DNA of 64,000 nucleotides from an uncultured Veillonellaceae bacterium (GTDB taxonomy: Bacteria > Bacillota > Negativicutes > Veillonellales > Dialisteraceae). Position numbers and translations under genes: made by a program. Location of the stretch: contig CATVYJ010000004.1 of the NCBI GenBank assembly GCA_958348245.1, positions 124,001-188,000 on the forward strand, read 5' to 3'. Below, piece after piece: positions 25,597 to 33,021 of this stretch (position 1 is the stretch's first letter; the number at the start of each line of letters is the position of its first letter). Below the pieces are notes generated by a model, which worked only from the letters and a program-made list of their open reading frames with translations, was not told the DNA's origin and ran no database searches.

Positions 25597-26265
25597 TCAC
25601 CGGGCCTCGAGGGTGTACGGCCCCGCTTCCCCGCCGAGAATGACCGCGCGGCTCTGCACGGCTTCGATCTTTTCCCGGAGGTAGGCCACGTACATGGCCG
25701 CCACCGCCGCGTCCGCCTCCGGCTCGTCCTTCCACACGCGGCCGAGGATCTCCTCCGCGGTGAGCGCCTTGCCCGCGTTCAGCAGGAAGAGGCGCATGAG
25801 TTTCGCTTCCCGGCTGGAGAGGCGGACGGCGCTCTTTGCAGAGAGCTCCTGCTCCGCCGCGTCGAGGGTCACGTCGCCGCAGGTGAGCCGGTTCGGCGTG
25901 AAGGACCCCGCGCGGCGCGTGAGCGACCGGATGCGCGCGAGCAGCTCGCCCATGGCGAAGGGCTTCGCCAGATAATCGTCCGCTCCCGCGTCGAGGCCGG
26001 CGATGCGGTCGCCCACCTCCGCCTTGGCGGTGAGCATGAGCACGGGCGTCACGTCTCCCCCGGCGCGGAGGCGGCGGAGCGCTTCCACCCCGTCCATGCG
26101 GGGCATCATCACGTCGAACACCAGGCAGTCGTACACATGGTCCCGCACCTTTTCCAGCGCGGCGAGGCCGTCCGGCGCGGTGTCCACGTCATACCCGAAG
26201 TGGCGGAGCACTGCGGCGAGCGCGTCCGCCATGGCTTTTTCGTCTTCTGCGATGAGGATTTTCAC
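25597..26265 (-). CDS. OmpR-family response regulator (second two-component system)
   Basis: 222 residues starting at GTG (26265), where GGGAGGGACAGCC is the binding site and GTGA overlaps the alarmone synthetase stop. Longer in-frame extension upstream is only read-through of relQ. Receiver domain: acidic residues AEDE (6-9), phosphoacceptor Asp51 in CLVFDVMMPRMDG, Thr in VLMLTAK, Lys in YLAKPFAMG. Winged-helix effector domain about 125-222 with LSSREAKLMRLFLLNAGKALT. The overlap implies translational coupling with relQ. Kinase gene follows after 12 nt. Confidence 0.95.
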   Translation of the reverse strand: MKILIAEDEKAMADALAAVLRHFGYDVDTAPDGLAALEKVRDHVYDCLVFDVMMPRMDGVEALRRLRAGGDVTPVLMLTAKAEVGDRIAGLDAGADDYLAKPFAMGELLARIRSLTRRAGSFTPNRLTCGDVTLDAAEQELSAKSAVRLSSREAKLMRLFLLNAGKALTAEEILGRVWKDEPEADAAVAAMYVAYLREKIEAVQSRAVILGGEAGPYTLEAR

Positions 26266-26894
26266 GGCTGTCCCTCCCCTGCTTTCGGCTGTTTCCGGAT
26301 GAGATTGCGGATGGTCTGCATGGACAGATCGCACGAGGCGAGCTCGTCGGCGCAGCGCTTCAGCTCCCGTCCGATGAGCTCCGGATTGGCCACGCGGTGC
26401 TTGTAGCGCATGTCGTGCTCCAGCGCGGCCCACGAGTCCATGGCGATGGTGCGGAGCTGCACCTCCACGTAGAAGCGGCCCGGCATCCGTCCTTCCGGAT
26501 CGGCGTAGGGCGCCTCCGCTTCGAGAATGAGATGGTAGCTCCGGTAGCCGTTGGGCTTCACGTGCCGGATATAGTCTTTTTCCTCCGCCACGGTCACGCC
26601 GGGCAGCGCCCGGATGCGGGCGAGGTTGTCGTAAATGTCGTCCACGAAGCGGCATACGATGCGGAAGCCCACCGCGTCCCGCACGCCCCGGAGGGCGGAC
26701 TCCGCCGTAAGGGGCAGGCCCCGCGCGCGGAGCTTGGCCTCCATGCTCTCTTCCGATTTCAGCCGGTACCGGAGATGTTCGTAGAGCATCTCCCCGGTCT
26801 TTTCCTTTTCCGCCGCGCCGTACGCTTCGATGGCCTCGGCCATGCGGGCCGCCACCGCTTCCAGCGCGGGCCGGTAGATTCCGTAAATATCCAT
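26262..26894 (-). CDS. Small alarmone synthetase, RelQ/YjbM-type GTP pyrophosphokinase
   Basis: 210-residue single-domain (p)ppGpp synthetase without the HD hydrolase, TGS or ACT domains of long RelA/SpoT. The RelA_SpoT synthetase fold is shown by RDAVGFRIVCRFVDDIYDNL, VKPNGYRSYHLILEA and VEVQLRTIAMDSWAALEHD, including the catalytic EVQLRT. The chosen start MDIYGIYR (26894) gives the usual RelQ length; an earlier ATG at 26951 overlaps the predicted -10 and is rejected. It overlaps the next gene by four bases (GTGA), so it is co-translated with a two-component system. Synthesis of ppGpp is inferred from family; regulation by tetramer formation cannot be seen. Confidence 0.92.
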   Translation of the reverse strand: MDIYGIYRPALEAVAARMAEAIEAYGAAEKEKTGEMLYEHLRYRLKSEESMEAKLRARGLPLTAESALRGVRDAVGFRIVCRFVDDIYDNLARIRALPGVTVAEEKDYIRHVKPNGYRSYHLILEAEAPYADPEGRMPGRFYVEVQLRTIAMDSWAALEHDMRYKHRVANPELIGRELKRCADELASCDLSMQTIRNLIRKQPKAGEGQP

Positions 26895-26949
26895 GTCGTC
26901 TGTCCTGTATGAATCCTGCGCCGCCGCGCAGCCTGTCGTGCATGCTTTC

Positions 26950-26960
26950 ATTATATCATG
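26950..26960 (-). promoter_or_regulatory. Extended -10 promoter of the relQ-regulator-kinase operon
   Basis: Minus-strand CATGATATAAT, extended -10 form, about 55 bp before the start codon, immediately after the terminator of the sugar kinase gene. Confidence 0.65.
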
Positions 26961-26961
26961 C

Positions 26962-26984
26962 AAAAAGGAACGCTTCCGCGTCCC
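26962..26984 (-). terminator. Intrinsic terminator after the PfkB kinase
   Basis: GGGACGC, GGAA loop, GCGTTCC (one G-U), then five T on the minus strand; 13 nt past the stop at 26998. Confidence 0.85.
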
Positions 26985-26997
26985 TTCCGCCGCCGTC

Positions 26998-27909
26998 TTA
27001 CGCCCGCGCCCATGCGTCCAGCCGCTCCCGGTAGTCCGGCGGGTACGCGGGCATCGCGCCGCGGCAGGTGCACACAAAGGAGGAGACCTCCACGGCGAGC
27101 GCATGCGCCCGGCGAAGCGGCGCGCCCCGCACGAGCGCCGCCATCATCGCCGCGGTGAACGCGTCGCCCGCGCCTACCGTATCCTCCACGGGACCGTCCG
27201 GCGTAGGCAGCACGGACCGCTCCTCCCCGCGGTACACGGTGCTCCGCTTCGCCCCTTCCGTATACAGGAAGCAGTCCACGCCGCGGTTCCGGAGATACGC
27301 CCGGTACGCCTCCGGCGAAGGGTCGATCCCCGCATAGCCGCAGAGCACGGGCAGCTCCTCTTCATTGCACTTCACCGCGTCCGCCTGCGCGATGGATGCC
27401 TCGACGATCGCCCGGTCGTAGAAATGCCCCCGGAGATTCACGTCGTACACGCGGAGGCTCCCCTCGGGCATGACACGGAGGAAGCGCTCCGCCGTGCGGC
27501 GCGTAGTCCGGCCCCACTGGGCGAGCGTGCCGAAGCAGCAGAGCGTCGTGCGGCGGGCCAGCGTCTCCAGCTCGTCCGTCCACGGGATGGCCTCGTACGC
27601 CGGCTCGTCCGCAAAAGCGTAGGCGGGCACGCCCCGTCTGTCGAGCGTCACATGCACGTGTCCCGTGGCGCGCCGCACCGCGGGCAGATACGCCGGGAGC
27701 CCCTTCTCCCGGAGCTGCCGCCGCGCTTCCCGGCCCAGCTCGTCTTCGCCCACGGCGCTCACAAGCACCGCCGGCAGGCCCAGCGCCCGCGCGGCGTAGG
27801 CGAAATTCGCCGGCGCGCCGCCGAGGCGCGCGCCGCCCGGCAGAAGGTCAAAGAGCACCTCTCCCAATCCGGCGCAGAGCGGCCCGGTTTCTTTCATCCA
27901 TTCTTCCAT
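26998..27909 (-). CDS. PfkB-family carbohydrate kinase (fructokinase-like)
   Basis: 303-residue ribokinase-fold sugar kinase. N-terminal signature region GGAPANFAYAARALG with GEVLFD before it matches the fructokinase branch. PfkB signature 2 is DTVGAGDAFTAAMM (around residue 245), containing the catalytic Asp and the anion hole. Start ATG follows GAGGCGCGG and lies 9 nt after truA's stop, so panE, truA and this gene are probably one transcript. The sugar is not certain; fructose is favoured by the N-terminal motif, but 2-keto-3-deoxygluconate or similar is possible. Confidence 0.9.
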   Translation of the reverse strand: MEEWMKETGPLCAGLGEVLFDLLPGGARLGGAPANFAYAARALGLPAVLVSAVGEDELGREARRQLREKGLPAYLPAVRRATGHVHVTLDRRGVPAYAFADEPAYEAIPWTDELETLARRTTLCCFGTLAQWGRTTRRTAERFLRVMPEGSLRVYDVNLRGHFYDRAIVEASIAQADAVKCNEEELPVLCGYAGIDPSPEAYRAYLRNRGVDCFLYTEGAKRSTVYRGEERSVLPTPDGPVEDTVGAGDAFTAAMMAALVRGAPLRRAHALAVEVSSFVCTCRGAMPAYPPDYRERLDAWARA

Positions 27910-27918
27910 GGCCGCGCC

Positions 27919-28668
27919 TCACTCCGCCCCGTTCCCGTACCGGACGGAGAGCAGGATCAGCCCCTGCGGCGGCGCGGTGAAGCCCGCCGCCTGCCGGTCC
28001 CGCGCGGCGAGGACGTCCGCCGCCGAGCGGGGATCGCGCTTCCCCTCGCCCGCCTCGACGAGCGTGCCCGTGAGAATGCGCGCCATGCCCTGCAGAAAGC
28101 CGTCCCCCGTGTAGTCGATCCGGACCTCCCCGTCTTCTTCACACAGGCGGATGGAAGAGAGCGTGCGCACGGCGGATTTTTTCATTTTTTTATTGGCGCA
28201 GAAACTGGTGAAATCGTGCGTACCCTCGAGGCAGGCCGCCGCGCGGCGCATGGCGGCAAGATCGAGGGGCCTGCCGTACTGCCACACGAAGCGCCGGGCG
28301 AAAACGTTTTTCTCCGCGCCGGTGCGGATGCGGTAGCGGTAGGTCTTCTCCCGTGCGGAAAAGCGGCTGTGAAAGCGCTCGTCCGCCTCTTCCACGGCGA
28401 AGACCCCGATGTCGTCCGGCAGCGCTTCGTTCAGGAGCGTCTCCAGCGTCCCCGGCTTCCAGCGCGCGCGCAGGTGGACGTTCGCCGTCTGGCCCGCGGC
28501 GTGCACCCCCGCGTCGGTGCGGCCCGCCCCGATGACCTGCGCCGCTTCCCCCGTCGCGGAAAGGACTGCCGCTTCGAGCTTCCCCTGGATGGTCTCGGCG
28601 GTGCGCGTCTGGCGCTGCCATCCCTCATAGCGCGTCCCGTCGTACTGCACGAGCATGCGGTAATTCAT
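27919..28668 (-). CDS. truA: tRNA pseudouridine(38-40) synthase TruA
   Basis: 249 residues, normal for TruA, which modifies uridines 38-40 of the tRNA anticodon arm. The catalytic Asp is in GAGRTDAGVHAAGQ (around residue 53). Other family marks: the start MNYRMLVQYDGTRYEGWQRQ, RYRIRTG and FSARE. GGAGGGGAACCC precedes the ATG, which overlaps the panE stop (ATGA). A longer in-frame ORF upstream is read-through of panE. Coupled with panE and a sugar kinase in one leftward operon. Confidence 0.97.
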   Translation of the reverse strand: MNYRMLVQYDGTRYEGWQRQTRTAETIQGKLEAAVLSATGEAAQVIGAGRTDAGVHAAGQTANVHLRARWKPGTLETLLNEALPDDIGVFAVEEADERFHSRFSAREKTYRYRIRTGAEKNVFARRFVWQYGRPLDLAAMRRAAACLEGTHDFTSFCANKKMKKSAVRTLSSIRLCEEDGEVRIDYTGDGFLQGMARILTGTLVEAGEGKRDPRSAADVLAARDRQAAGFTAPPQGLILLSVRYGNGAE

Positions 28669-29579
28669 GGGTTCCCCTCCATTCTGCGGATGAGCCGGTA
28701 GAGCAGGTCGTTCACCGGCGTGGCGACGCCGTGCTCCCGGCCGAGCGCGCGGATGGTCCCGGCGAAGAGATCGAGCTCGGTCTTCCGCCCCGCGAGAAGA
28801 TCCTGCCGCATGGAGGGCATGCCCCGGTCGCTGAATTCTTCCAGCAGCGTGAACCAGTACGTCTCGTCCGCCTCCGTGAGGGCGATGCCCAGGGCGTTCG
28901 CCACGGCGCGGGTCTCCTCCATGGCGGCGCGCATCACGTCCCGCGCCTCGCCGGGGCGCTTCACGCCGCCGTAATCCGTCTCGAAGACCGCCGTGGCCTG
29001 ATTCACCCCCACGTTCATCATGAGCTTCCGCCACAGCCGGAGAGGCATGTCATCGGCGATCTCGCAGGGGATGCCCGCCCGGCGGAGGAAATCCCCCGCC
29101 GCTTCCGCAAGCGCTTCCTGCCCCGCCTGCCGCGGGCCGAGCCAGAGGCTCCCCACGTGGTCGTAGCGCGTGTCGCCGCCCCGGCGGGTGGCGTCCATGC
29201 CCTGCGCCGTGCAGAGGAGCACCCGCGCCCCTCCGAAGCGCTCCGCGAGGATTTCTTCGCTCGTGACGCCGTTCATCACGGAGAGAATCACCGTGCGGTC
29301 ATCAATGAGCGGAGCCGCTTCCTCCATGGCCCGCGCCAGGCCGGCGAATTTCACCGCGAAAATCACAAGGTCCGTCGGCTCCGGCGGCTCCGTCCCGTCG
29401 AAATACCGGAACGGACAGAGCGCGCCGTTCGCCCGCACGCCGTCTTTTCTGTACCGCGCCGCCCGCTCCGGGTCCGTGACGATCGTCACCGCGTCCCAGC
29501 CGAGGTGCGCGCCGATCTCGCGGCCGTACAGGGTGCCCAGCGCGCCCGCGCCGGCGATGGCCGCCTTTCTGATTTCCAT
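28665..29579 (-). CDS. panE: 2-dehydropantoate 2-reductase (KPR)
   Basis: 304 residues, NADPH-dependent reduction of ketopantoate to pantoate in the pantothenate/CoA pathway. N-terminal Rossmann motif AAIAGAGALGTLYGREIG, then DLVIFAVKFAGLARAM, the catalytic Lys in WRKLMMNVGVNQATAV, and the late RPGEARDVMRAAMEE. GGAGGCAGCG precedes the ATG. Stop overlaps truA start. Related ketopantoate reductases can use other 2-oxo acids, so panE is the likely but not certain role. coaX and coaD elsewhere in the window supply later CoA steps; panB and panC are absent here. Confidence 0.9.
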   Translation of the reverse strand: MEIRKAAIAGAGALGTLYGREIGAHLGWDAVTIVTDPERAARYRKDGVRANGALCPFRYFDGTEPPEPTDLVIFAVKFAGLARAMEEAAPLIDDRTVILSVMNGVTSEEILAERFGGARVLLCTAQGMDATRRGGDTRYDHVGSLWLGPRQAGQEALAEAAGDFLRRAGIPCEIADDMPLRLWRKLMMNVGVNQATAVFETDYGGVKRPGEARDVMRAAMEETRAVANALGIALTEADETYWFTLLEEFSDRGMPSMRQDLLAGRKTELDLFAGTIRALGREHGVATPVNDLLYRLIRRMEGNP

Positions 29580-29622
29580 ACGCTGCCTCCATTCCGCGGC
29601 GCTTCCGCCGCCAGTCTGCTTC

Positions 29623-29633
29623 ATTGTAGCACA
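29623..29633 (-). promoter_or_regulatory. Extended -10 promoter of panE-truA-kinase
   Basis: Minus-strand TGTGCTACAAT (TRTGN-TACAAT), 44 bp before the panE start. Confidence 0.6.
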
Positions 29634-29658
29634 GGGCGTCCACTTTTTCCGCGCGGTA

Positions 29659-29687
29659 TTGCCGGTGCGTCCCGTTTCCCTTATAAT
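29659..29687 (+). promoter_or_regulatory. Promoter of the NhaC-type antiporter
   Basis: -35 TTGCCG (29659-29664), 17-bp spacer, -10 TATAAT (29682-29687), about 31 bp before the ATG. Confidence 0.75.
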
Positions 29688-29717
29688 GGGAAAAATTTTC
29701 GGAAAGGAGGCGGTCTC

Positions 29718-31028
29718 ATGGCGGAGGCGGCGGTGCTCGCGGCGTTTGCGGGAGCGCTCTTTCTCTGCATCGGCACGGGGCTCTCCCTCCTTCCGGCCCT
29801 TCTCTTCGGCTGGTGCCTCTTCTTCGGCTACGGCCTGTACAGAAAGCACACCGCCTCGGAGATGATGCGCGCCGCCTTCTCCGGCGTGCGCGCCGTGCAG
29901 GGCATCCTCTTCACGTTTGTCCTCATTGGGGCCATCACCGCGGCGTGGCGCGCGGCGGGCACCATCCCGTACATCGTCTATCACGCGGCGGCGCTCTGCG
30001 ATCCCCGGGCCATGGTGCTCGCCACATTTCTCCTGTCGAGCCTGCTCTCCTTCCTCACGGGCACCTCCGTGGGCACGGCGGCCACCATGGGCGTCATCTG
30101 CGTCACCATGGCGCGCAGCATGGACGTGCCTCTTTTCCTCGCGGGCGGCGCGGCGCTCGCCGGGGCGTACTTCGGCGACCGCTGCTCGCCCATGTCCACG
30201 AGCGCGCTCCTCGTGGCGTCCGTCACGAAGACGGATCTCTACGACAATCTCCGGGGCATGATGCGCACCGCCCGCGTCCCCTTTGCCGCGTCGTGCGCGC
30301 TCTACGCCCTCGCCGGCCTCACCTGCGGCGCGCACGGCGGCGCATCGGACGCCCTCCGGATTTTCGAGGCGAATTTCTCCCTCCATCCGGCGTCGCTCCT
30401 CCCGGCGCTCGTCATGATTGCGCTCGCGCTCTGCCGCGTGCCCGTGCGGTACGCCATGGGCCTGAGCATCCTCTGCGGCGGGCTCTGCGCGCTCTTCACA
30501 GAGCATCTGACGCTCTCCGCGCTGTTCCGCCTCCTCGTCGAAGGGTACTACCCCGCCGATGCGGCGGCGGCCGCGCTCCTCTCCGGCGGAGGCGTCCTGT
30601 CCATGGTCAATACGTTCTGCATCGTGTGCATTTCCTCGTGCTACGCGGGCATGCTGGCCCGCACGGGCCTCCTCCGCGGCCTGCAGAAAGGACTTCTCCG
30701 CTTCAGCCGCCGGGCGTCGCCTTTCGGCGGCATCCTCCTGGCGTCCGTCGTGACCAATTTCATCGCGTGCAACCAGACGCTTGCCATTCTCCTCACGCGC
30801 CAGCTCTGCGAAGACGCGGAGCCCGACCGGAAGCGCATGGCGCTCCACCTGGAAAATACGGCGGTGGTCGTCGCGGCGCTCGTGCCCTGGTCCGTGGCGT
30901 GCGCCGTGCCCCTCTCCGCCATGGGCGCGCCGCCCTCGGTCCTCCCCGCGGCCTGCTATCTCTACTTCCTGCCCCTGTGGAATTATTTCACATCGTACCG
31001 CGCGTGGCGGCGGGCTGCTGAAAAATAA
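29718..31028 (+). CDS. NhaC-family Na+/H+ antiporter
   Basis: 436-residue integral membrane protein with about 11-12 helices and many glycines. Signature segments include GTSVGTAATMGVICVTMARSMD and GAYFGDRCSPMSTSALLVAS, where the ion-site residues Asp, Arg, Ser and Ser/Thr cluster, as in NhaC/ArcD-like carriers. It also has CNQTLAILLTRQLC and VPWSVACAVP. Some family members exchange malate/lactate, arginine/ornithine or oxaloacetate for other ions, so Na+/H+ exchange is by family only. ATG follows AAAGGAGG with a good promoter. It stands alone, ending in a terminator before tRNA-Glu. Confidence 0.85.
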   Translation: MAEAAVLAAFAGALFLCIGTGLSLLPALLFGWCLFFGYGLYRKHTASEMMRAAFSGVRAVQGILFTFVLIGAITAAWRAAGTIPYIVYHAAALCDPRAMVLATFLLSSLLSFLTGTSVGTAATMGVICVTMARSMDVPLFLAGGAALAGAYFGDRCSPMSTSALLVASVTKTDLYDNLRGMMRTARVPFAASCALYALAGLTCGAHGGASDALRIFEANFSLHPASLLPALVMIALALCRVPVRYAMGLSILCGGLCALFTEHLTLSALFRLLVEGYYPADAAAAALLSGGGVLSMVNTFCIVCISSCYAGMLARTGLLRGLQKGLLRFSRRASPFGGILLASVVTNFIACNQTLAILLTRQLCEDAEPDRKRMALHLENTAVVVAALVPWSVACAVPLSAMGAPPSVLPAACYLYFLPLWNYFTSYRAWRRAAEK

Positions 31029-31037
31029 ATACGCACG

Positions 31038-31075
31038 AAAAAAAGAACCCGGCGCGAAGCTCAGGTTCTTTTCTT
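31038..31075 (+). terminator. Terminator after the antiporter gene
   Basis: AAAGAACC and GGTTCTTTT arms enclosing about 16 nt, with a T-rich tail, 10 nt after the stop. It could also terminate the tRNA-Glu transcript from the other strand. Confidence 0.65.
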
Positions 31076-31078
31076 TCA

Positions 31079-31154
31079 TGGTGACCGGTATGGGATTCGA
31101 ACCCATACTCTCTGCGCTGAGAACGCAGCGTCTTAACCGTTTGACTAACCGGCC
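31079..31154 (-). tRNA. tRNA-Glu (anticodon CTC)
   Basis: 76 nt with encoded CCA. Acceptor stem GGCCGGT/ACCGGTC (one G-U), D-arm TAGTCAAACGGTTAAGAC, anticodon stem CTGCG/CGCAG with loop TTCTCAG, and T-loop TTCGAAT. The D-arm is typical of tRNA-Glu. It reads GAG. Confidence 0.94.
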
Positions 31155-31165
31155 ATGTGATATGT

Positions 31166-31194
31166 ATTATACCCGGTCGTCAAAGAAATTTCAA
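31166..31194 (-). promoter_or_regulatory. Promoter of tRNA-Glu
   Basis: -35 TTGAAA (31189-31194), 17-bp spacer, -10 TATAAT (31166-31171); the start of transcription would fall about 5 nt before the tRNA. Confidence 0.85.
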
Positions 31195-31203
31195 TAGGGG
31201 GAA

Positions 31204-31983
31204 TCATTTCCGCTCGGAGCGGTTTTTCTGATAGAGGAGGAGCAGCCCGTCCAGCGTCAGCATGGGGTCCACGATGTCGATGGTGGTGCTTCCCTGGGAA
31301 ATCATGGGCGCAAGGCCGCCCGTGGCGATGACCGTGACGTTCGGATTGCCCAGTTCTTCCTTGATGTGATTCACCACGCCGTCGATCTGGCCCACAAAGC
31401 CGTAGTAGATGCCGGCCTGCATGGCGCTCACCGTATTCTTGCAGATGCACGTAGGCACCTTTTTCAGCTCGATGCGGGGCAGCTTGGACGCGCGCTGGAA
31501 GAGCGCCTCCATGGAGATGCCGATGCCCGGCGCCACCGCGCCGCCCAGATACTGGCACTTCTCGTTGATGACGCAGAAGGTGGTGGCCGTGCCCATGTCG
31601 ATGATGATCGCCGGGCCGCCGTACTTGTGGATGACCGCCACGGCATTGACGATGCGGTCCGCGCCGAGCTCCTTCGGATTGTCGTAGAGGATATTCATGC
31701 CCGTCTTGATCCCCGGGCCGACGAAGATGGGATTCACGTGGAAATACCGCTTGCACAGGGTCGTCAGGATGGGAATGACCGGAGGCACCACGGTGGAAAT
31801 GATCACGTCCTCCACTTCGTTGAACCGCAGCCCGTTCAGCATGAAGAGCATGCCCAGCGTGGACGCGTAGCCGTCCGCCGTCTGGAGCTTGTCCGTGGTG
31901 ATGCGCCAGTGGTCGAGGAGCTGGTCGTCCCGGTACACGCCGCACACGATATTCGTATTGCCTACGTCAAAAGCAAGAAGCAT
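31204..31983 (-). CDS. coaX: Type III pantothenate kinase
   Basis: 259 residues. Phosphorylates pantothenate in the first committed step of CoA synthesis. ASKHA-fold marks: phosphate-1 DVGNTNIVCGVY (6-17), the central GADRIVNAVAV with the catalytic-base Asp, phosphate-2 IIIDMGTATTFCVIN and GGAVAPGIGISMEALF. The adenosine motif is VIATGGLAP. CoaX does not need panK-type feedback and is common in Firmicutes. GGGAGGTTTCT precedes the start. It ends 50 nt before tRNA-Glu. It fits with panE and coaD in this window as parts of one pathway. Confidence 0.97.
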   Translation of the reverse strand: MLLAFDVGNTNIVCGVYRDDQLLDHWRITTDKLQTADGYASTLGMLFMLNGLRFNEVEDVIISTVVPPVIPILTTLCKRYFHVNPIFVGPGIKTGMNILYDNPKELGADRIVNAVAVIHKYGGPAIIIDMGTATTFCVINEKCQYLGGAVAPGIGISMEALFQRASKLPRIELKKVPTCICKNTVSAMQAGIYYGFVGQIDGVVNHIKEELGNPNVTVIATGGLAPMISQGSTTIDIVDPMLTLDGLLLLYQKNRSERK

Positions 31984-32051
31984 AGAAACCTCCCGTTCCG
32001 GCGGAGCCCCGCCCCGCCCTCACAGCGTCGCTGTAAAATGTCATTCCCTGT

Positions 32052-32080
32052 ATCATCGTATAAAACGGATTTCCTGTCAA
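32052..32080 (-). promoter_or_regulatory. Possible promoter of coaX
   Basis: -35 TTGACA (32075-32080) with a 17-bp spacer to GATGAT (32052-32057), a weak -10. The -35 lies just past the stop of the small coiled-coil gene. Confidence 0.4.
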
Positions 32081-32084
32081 GCGG

Positions 32085-32285
32085 TCAGTAGCGGACGCCG
32101 TACTTCCGCTTCAGCGCCTCGATGTCCGCGCGCATGGCTTCTTCGTCCGCCCGGAGCGCTTCGCCGTCTCCCGCAAGGCGCGTCCTCCGGAGCGCCGACG
32201 CGCGGTACAGCGCCGCGAGCTCTTTTTTGTATGCTCTCATGAGTTCCGCCAGTTCTTCCGGCGAGAGTTCTTCCTGTTCGTCCAT
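32085..32285 (-). CDS. Small charged coiled-coil protein of unknown function
   Basis: 66 residues, very rich in Glu, Ala, Arg and Lys, with two predicted helices (SPEELAELMRAYKKELAALY and RADEEAMRADIEALKRKY). It has no membrane segment or known motif. Support for being a real gene is the strong AAAGGAGGTCCC before the ATG and an extended -10 promoter 22 bp further upstream. It lies between tRNA-Arg on the opposite strand and coaX. A protein-protein adaptor or regulatory role is only a guess; I assign none. Confidence 0.65.
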   Translation of the reverse strand: MDEQEELSPEELAELMRAYKKELAALYRASALRRTRLAGDGEALRADEEAMRADIEALKRKYGVRY

Positions 32286-32306
32286 GGGACCTCCTTTTTT
32301 CTTTTC

Positions 32307-32317
32307 ATTGTATCACA
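32307..32317 (-). promoter_or_regulatory. Extended -10 promoter of the small coiled-coil gene
   Basis: Minus-strand TGTGATACAAT (TRTGN-TACAAT), 22 bp before the start codon. Confidence 0.55.
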
Positions 32318-32344
32318 CGGAACGGGTAGCGGAAACGCGCAGGG

Positions 32345-32355
32345 TATGGTATAAT
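32345..32355 (+). promoter_or_regulatory. Extended -10 promoter of tRNA-Arg
   Basis: TATGGTATAAT (TRTGN-TATAAT), 20 bp before the tRNA. No TTGACA-like -35. Confidence 0.65.
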
Positions 32356-32375
32356 TATTTCCGTTGAATCCCCAT

Positions 32376-32450
32376 GCGCCTATAGCTCAGGGGATAGAGC
32401 ACTGGTCTCCGGAACCAGGTGCGAGGGTTCGAATCCCTCTAGGCGCTCCA
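32376..32450 (+). tRNA. tRNA-Arg (anticodon CCG)
   Basis: 75 nt with encoded CCA. Acceptor GCGCCTA/TAGGCGC, D-arm TAGCTCAGGGGATAGAGCA, anticodon stem CTGGT/ACCAG with loop CTCCGGA, T-loop TTCGAAT. It reads CGG. Confidence 0.95.
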
Positions 32451-32455
32451 CACCG

Positions 32456-32478
32456 ACTGCCCTTCGGGGCAGTTTTTT
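32456..32478 (+). terminator. Intrinsic terminator after tRNA-Arg
   Basis: ACTGCCC, TTCG tetraloop, GGGCAGT, then six T, 5 nt past the CCA end. Confidence 0.9.
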
Positions 32479-32505
32479 CCTGCCCGTTTTTCCATTTTTC
32501 CCACG

Positions 32506-32528
32506 CAAAAAGCGCCGTCTCCGGCGCT
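32506..32528. terminator. Terminator after smpB
   Basis: AGCGCCG, GAGA/TCTC loop, CGGCGCT, with A- and T-runs on both sides; 20 nt past the smpB stop. Confidence 0.88.
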
Positions 32529-32547
32529 CTTTTTTATTGCCCATCCG

Positions 32548-33021
32548 TCAGTCGTAGCGCTGCTCCTTGATGCGGCGGTCCAGATCGCGCTTCGCCGCGC
32601 GGGCCGCCATGTCCTGCCGCTTGTCGTAGAGCTTCTTCCCCGTGGCGAGGGCGATCTCGCATTTCACGAGGCCGTGCTTGAAGTAGAGCTTGAGCGGGAT
32701 GAGGGTATAGCCCTTCGTTTTCAGGGCCTGTTCGATCTTCAGGATCTCCCGGCGGTGGAGGAGGAGCTTCCTCGTGCGGATCGGATCGTGATTGAAGCGG
32801 TTTCCCTGCTCGTAGGGGCTGATGTGGGCGTTCCACAGGAAGACTTCCCCCCGCTCCACTTTGGCGAAGCTGTCCCGGAGATTCACCTTCCCCGCGCGGA
32901 TGGATTTCACCTCCGTGCCGGTGAGGGCCACGCCCGCTTCGTACGTGTCGTGGATGAAATAGTTGTGATACGCCTGGCGGTTCACCGCGCCCGCGGGGGC
33001 GGCGTGTTTCGTCTGTGCCAT
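32548..33021 (-). CDS. smpB: SsrA-binding protein SmpB
   Basis: 157 residues. Carries tmRNA to stalled ribosomes for trans-translation. Conserved OB-fold core: NYFIHDTYEAGVALTGTEVKSIRAGKVNLRDSFA (first part NYFIHDTYEAGVALTGTEVK) and the tmRNA-binding GKKLYDKRQDMA with basic tail AKRDLDRRIKEQ. The ATG at 33021 overlaps the rnr stop by one base (TGATG); a GTG one codon earlier is also possible. It is last in secG-rnr-smpB, the standard Firmicutes order. No ssrA (tmRNA) gene is visible next to it. Confidence 0.96.
   Translation of the reverse strand: MAQTKHAAPAGAVNRQAYHNYFIHDTYEAGVALTGTEVKSIRAGKVNLRDSFAKVERGEVFLWNAHISPYEQGNRFNHDPIRTRKLLLHRREILKIEQALKTKGYTLIPLKLYFKHGLVKCEIALATGKKLYDKRQDMAARAAKRDLDRRIKEQRYD

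Noticed and set aside
26895..26951. Longer relQ starting at ATG 26951
   Set aside because: That ATG overlaps the predicted -10 TATAAT and would add 19 residues not typical of the family.
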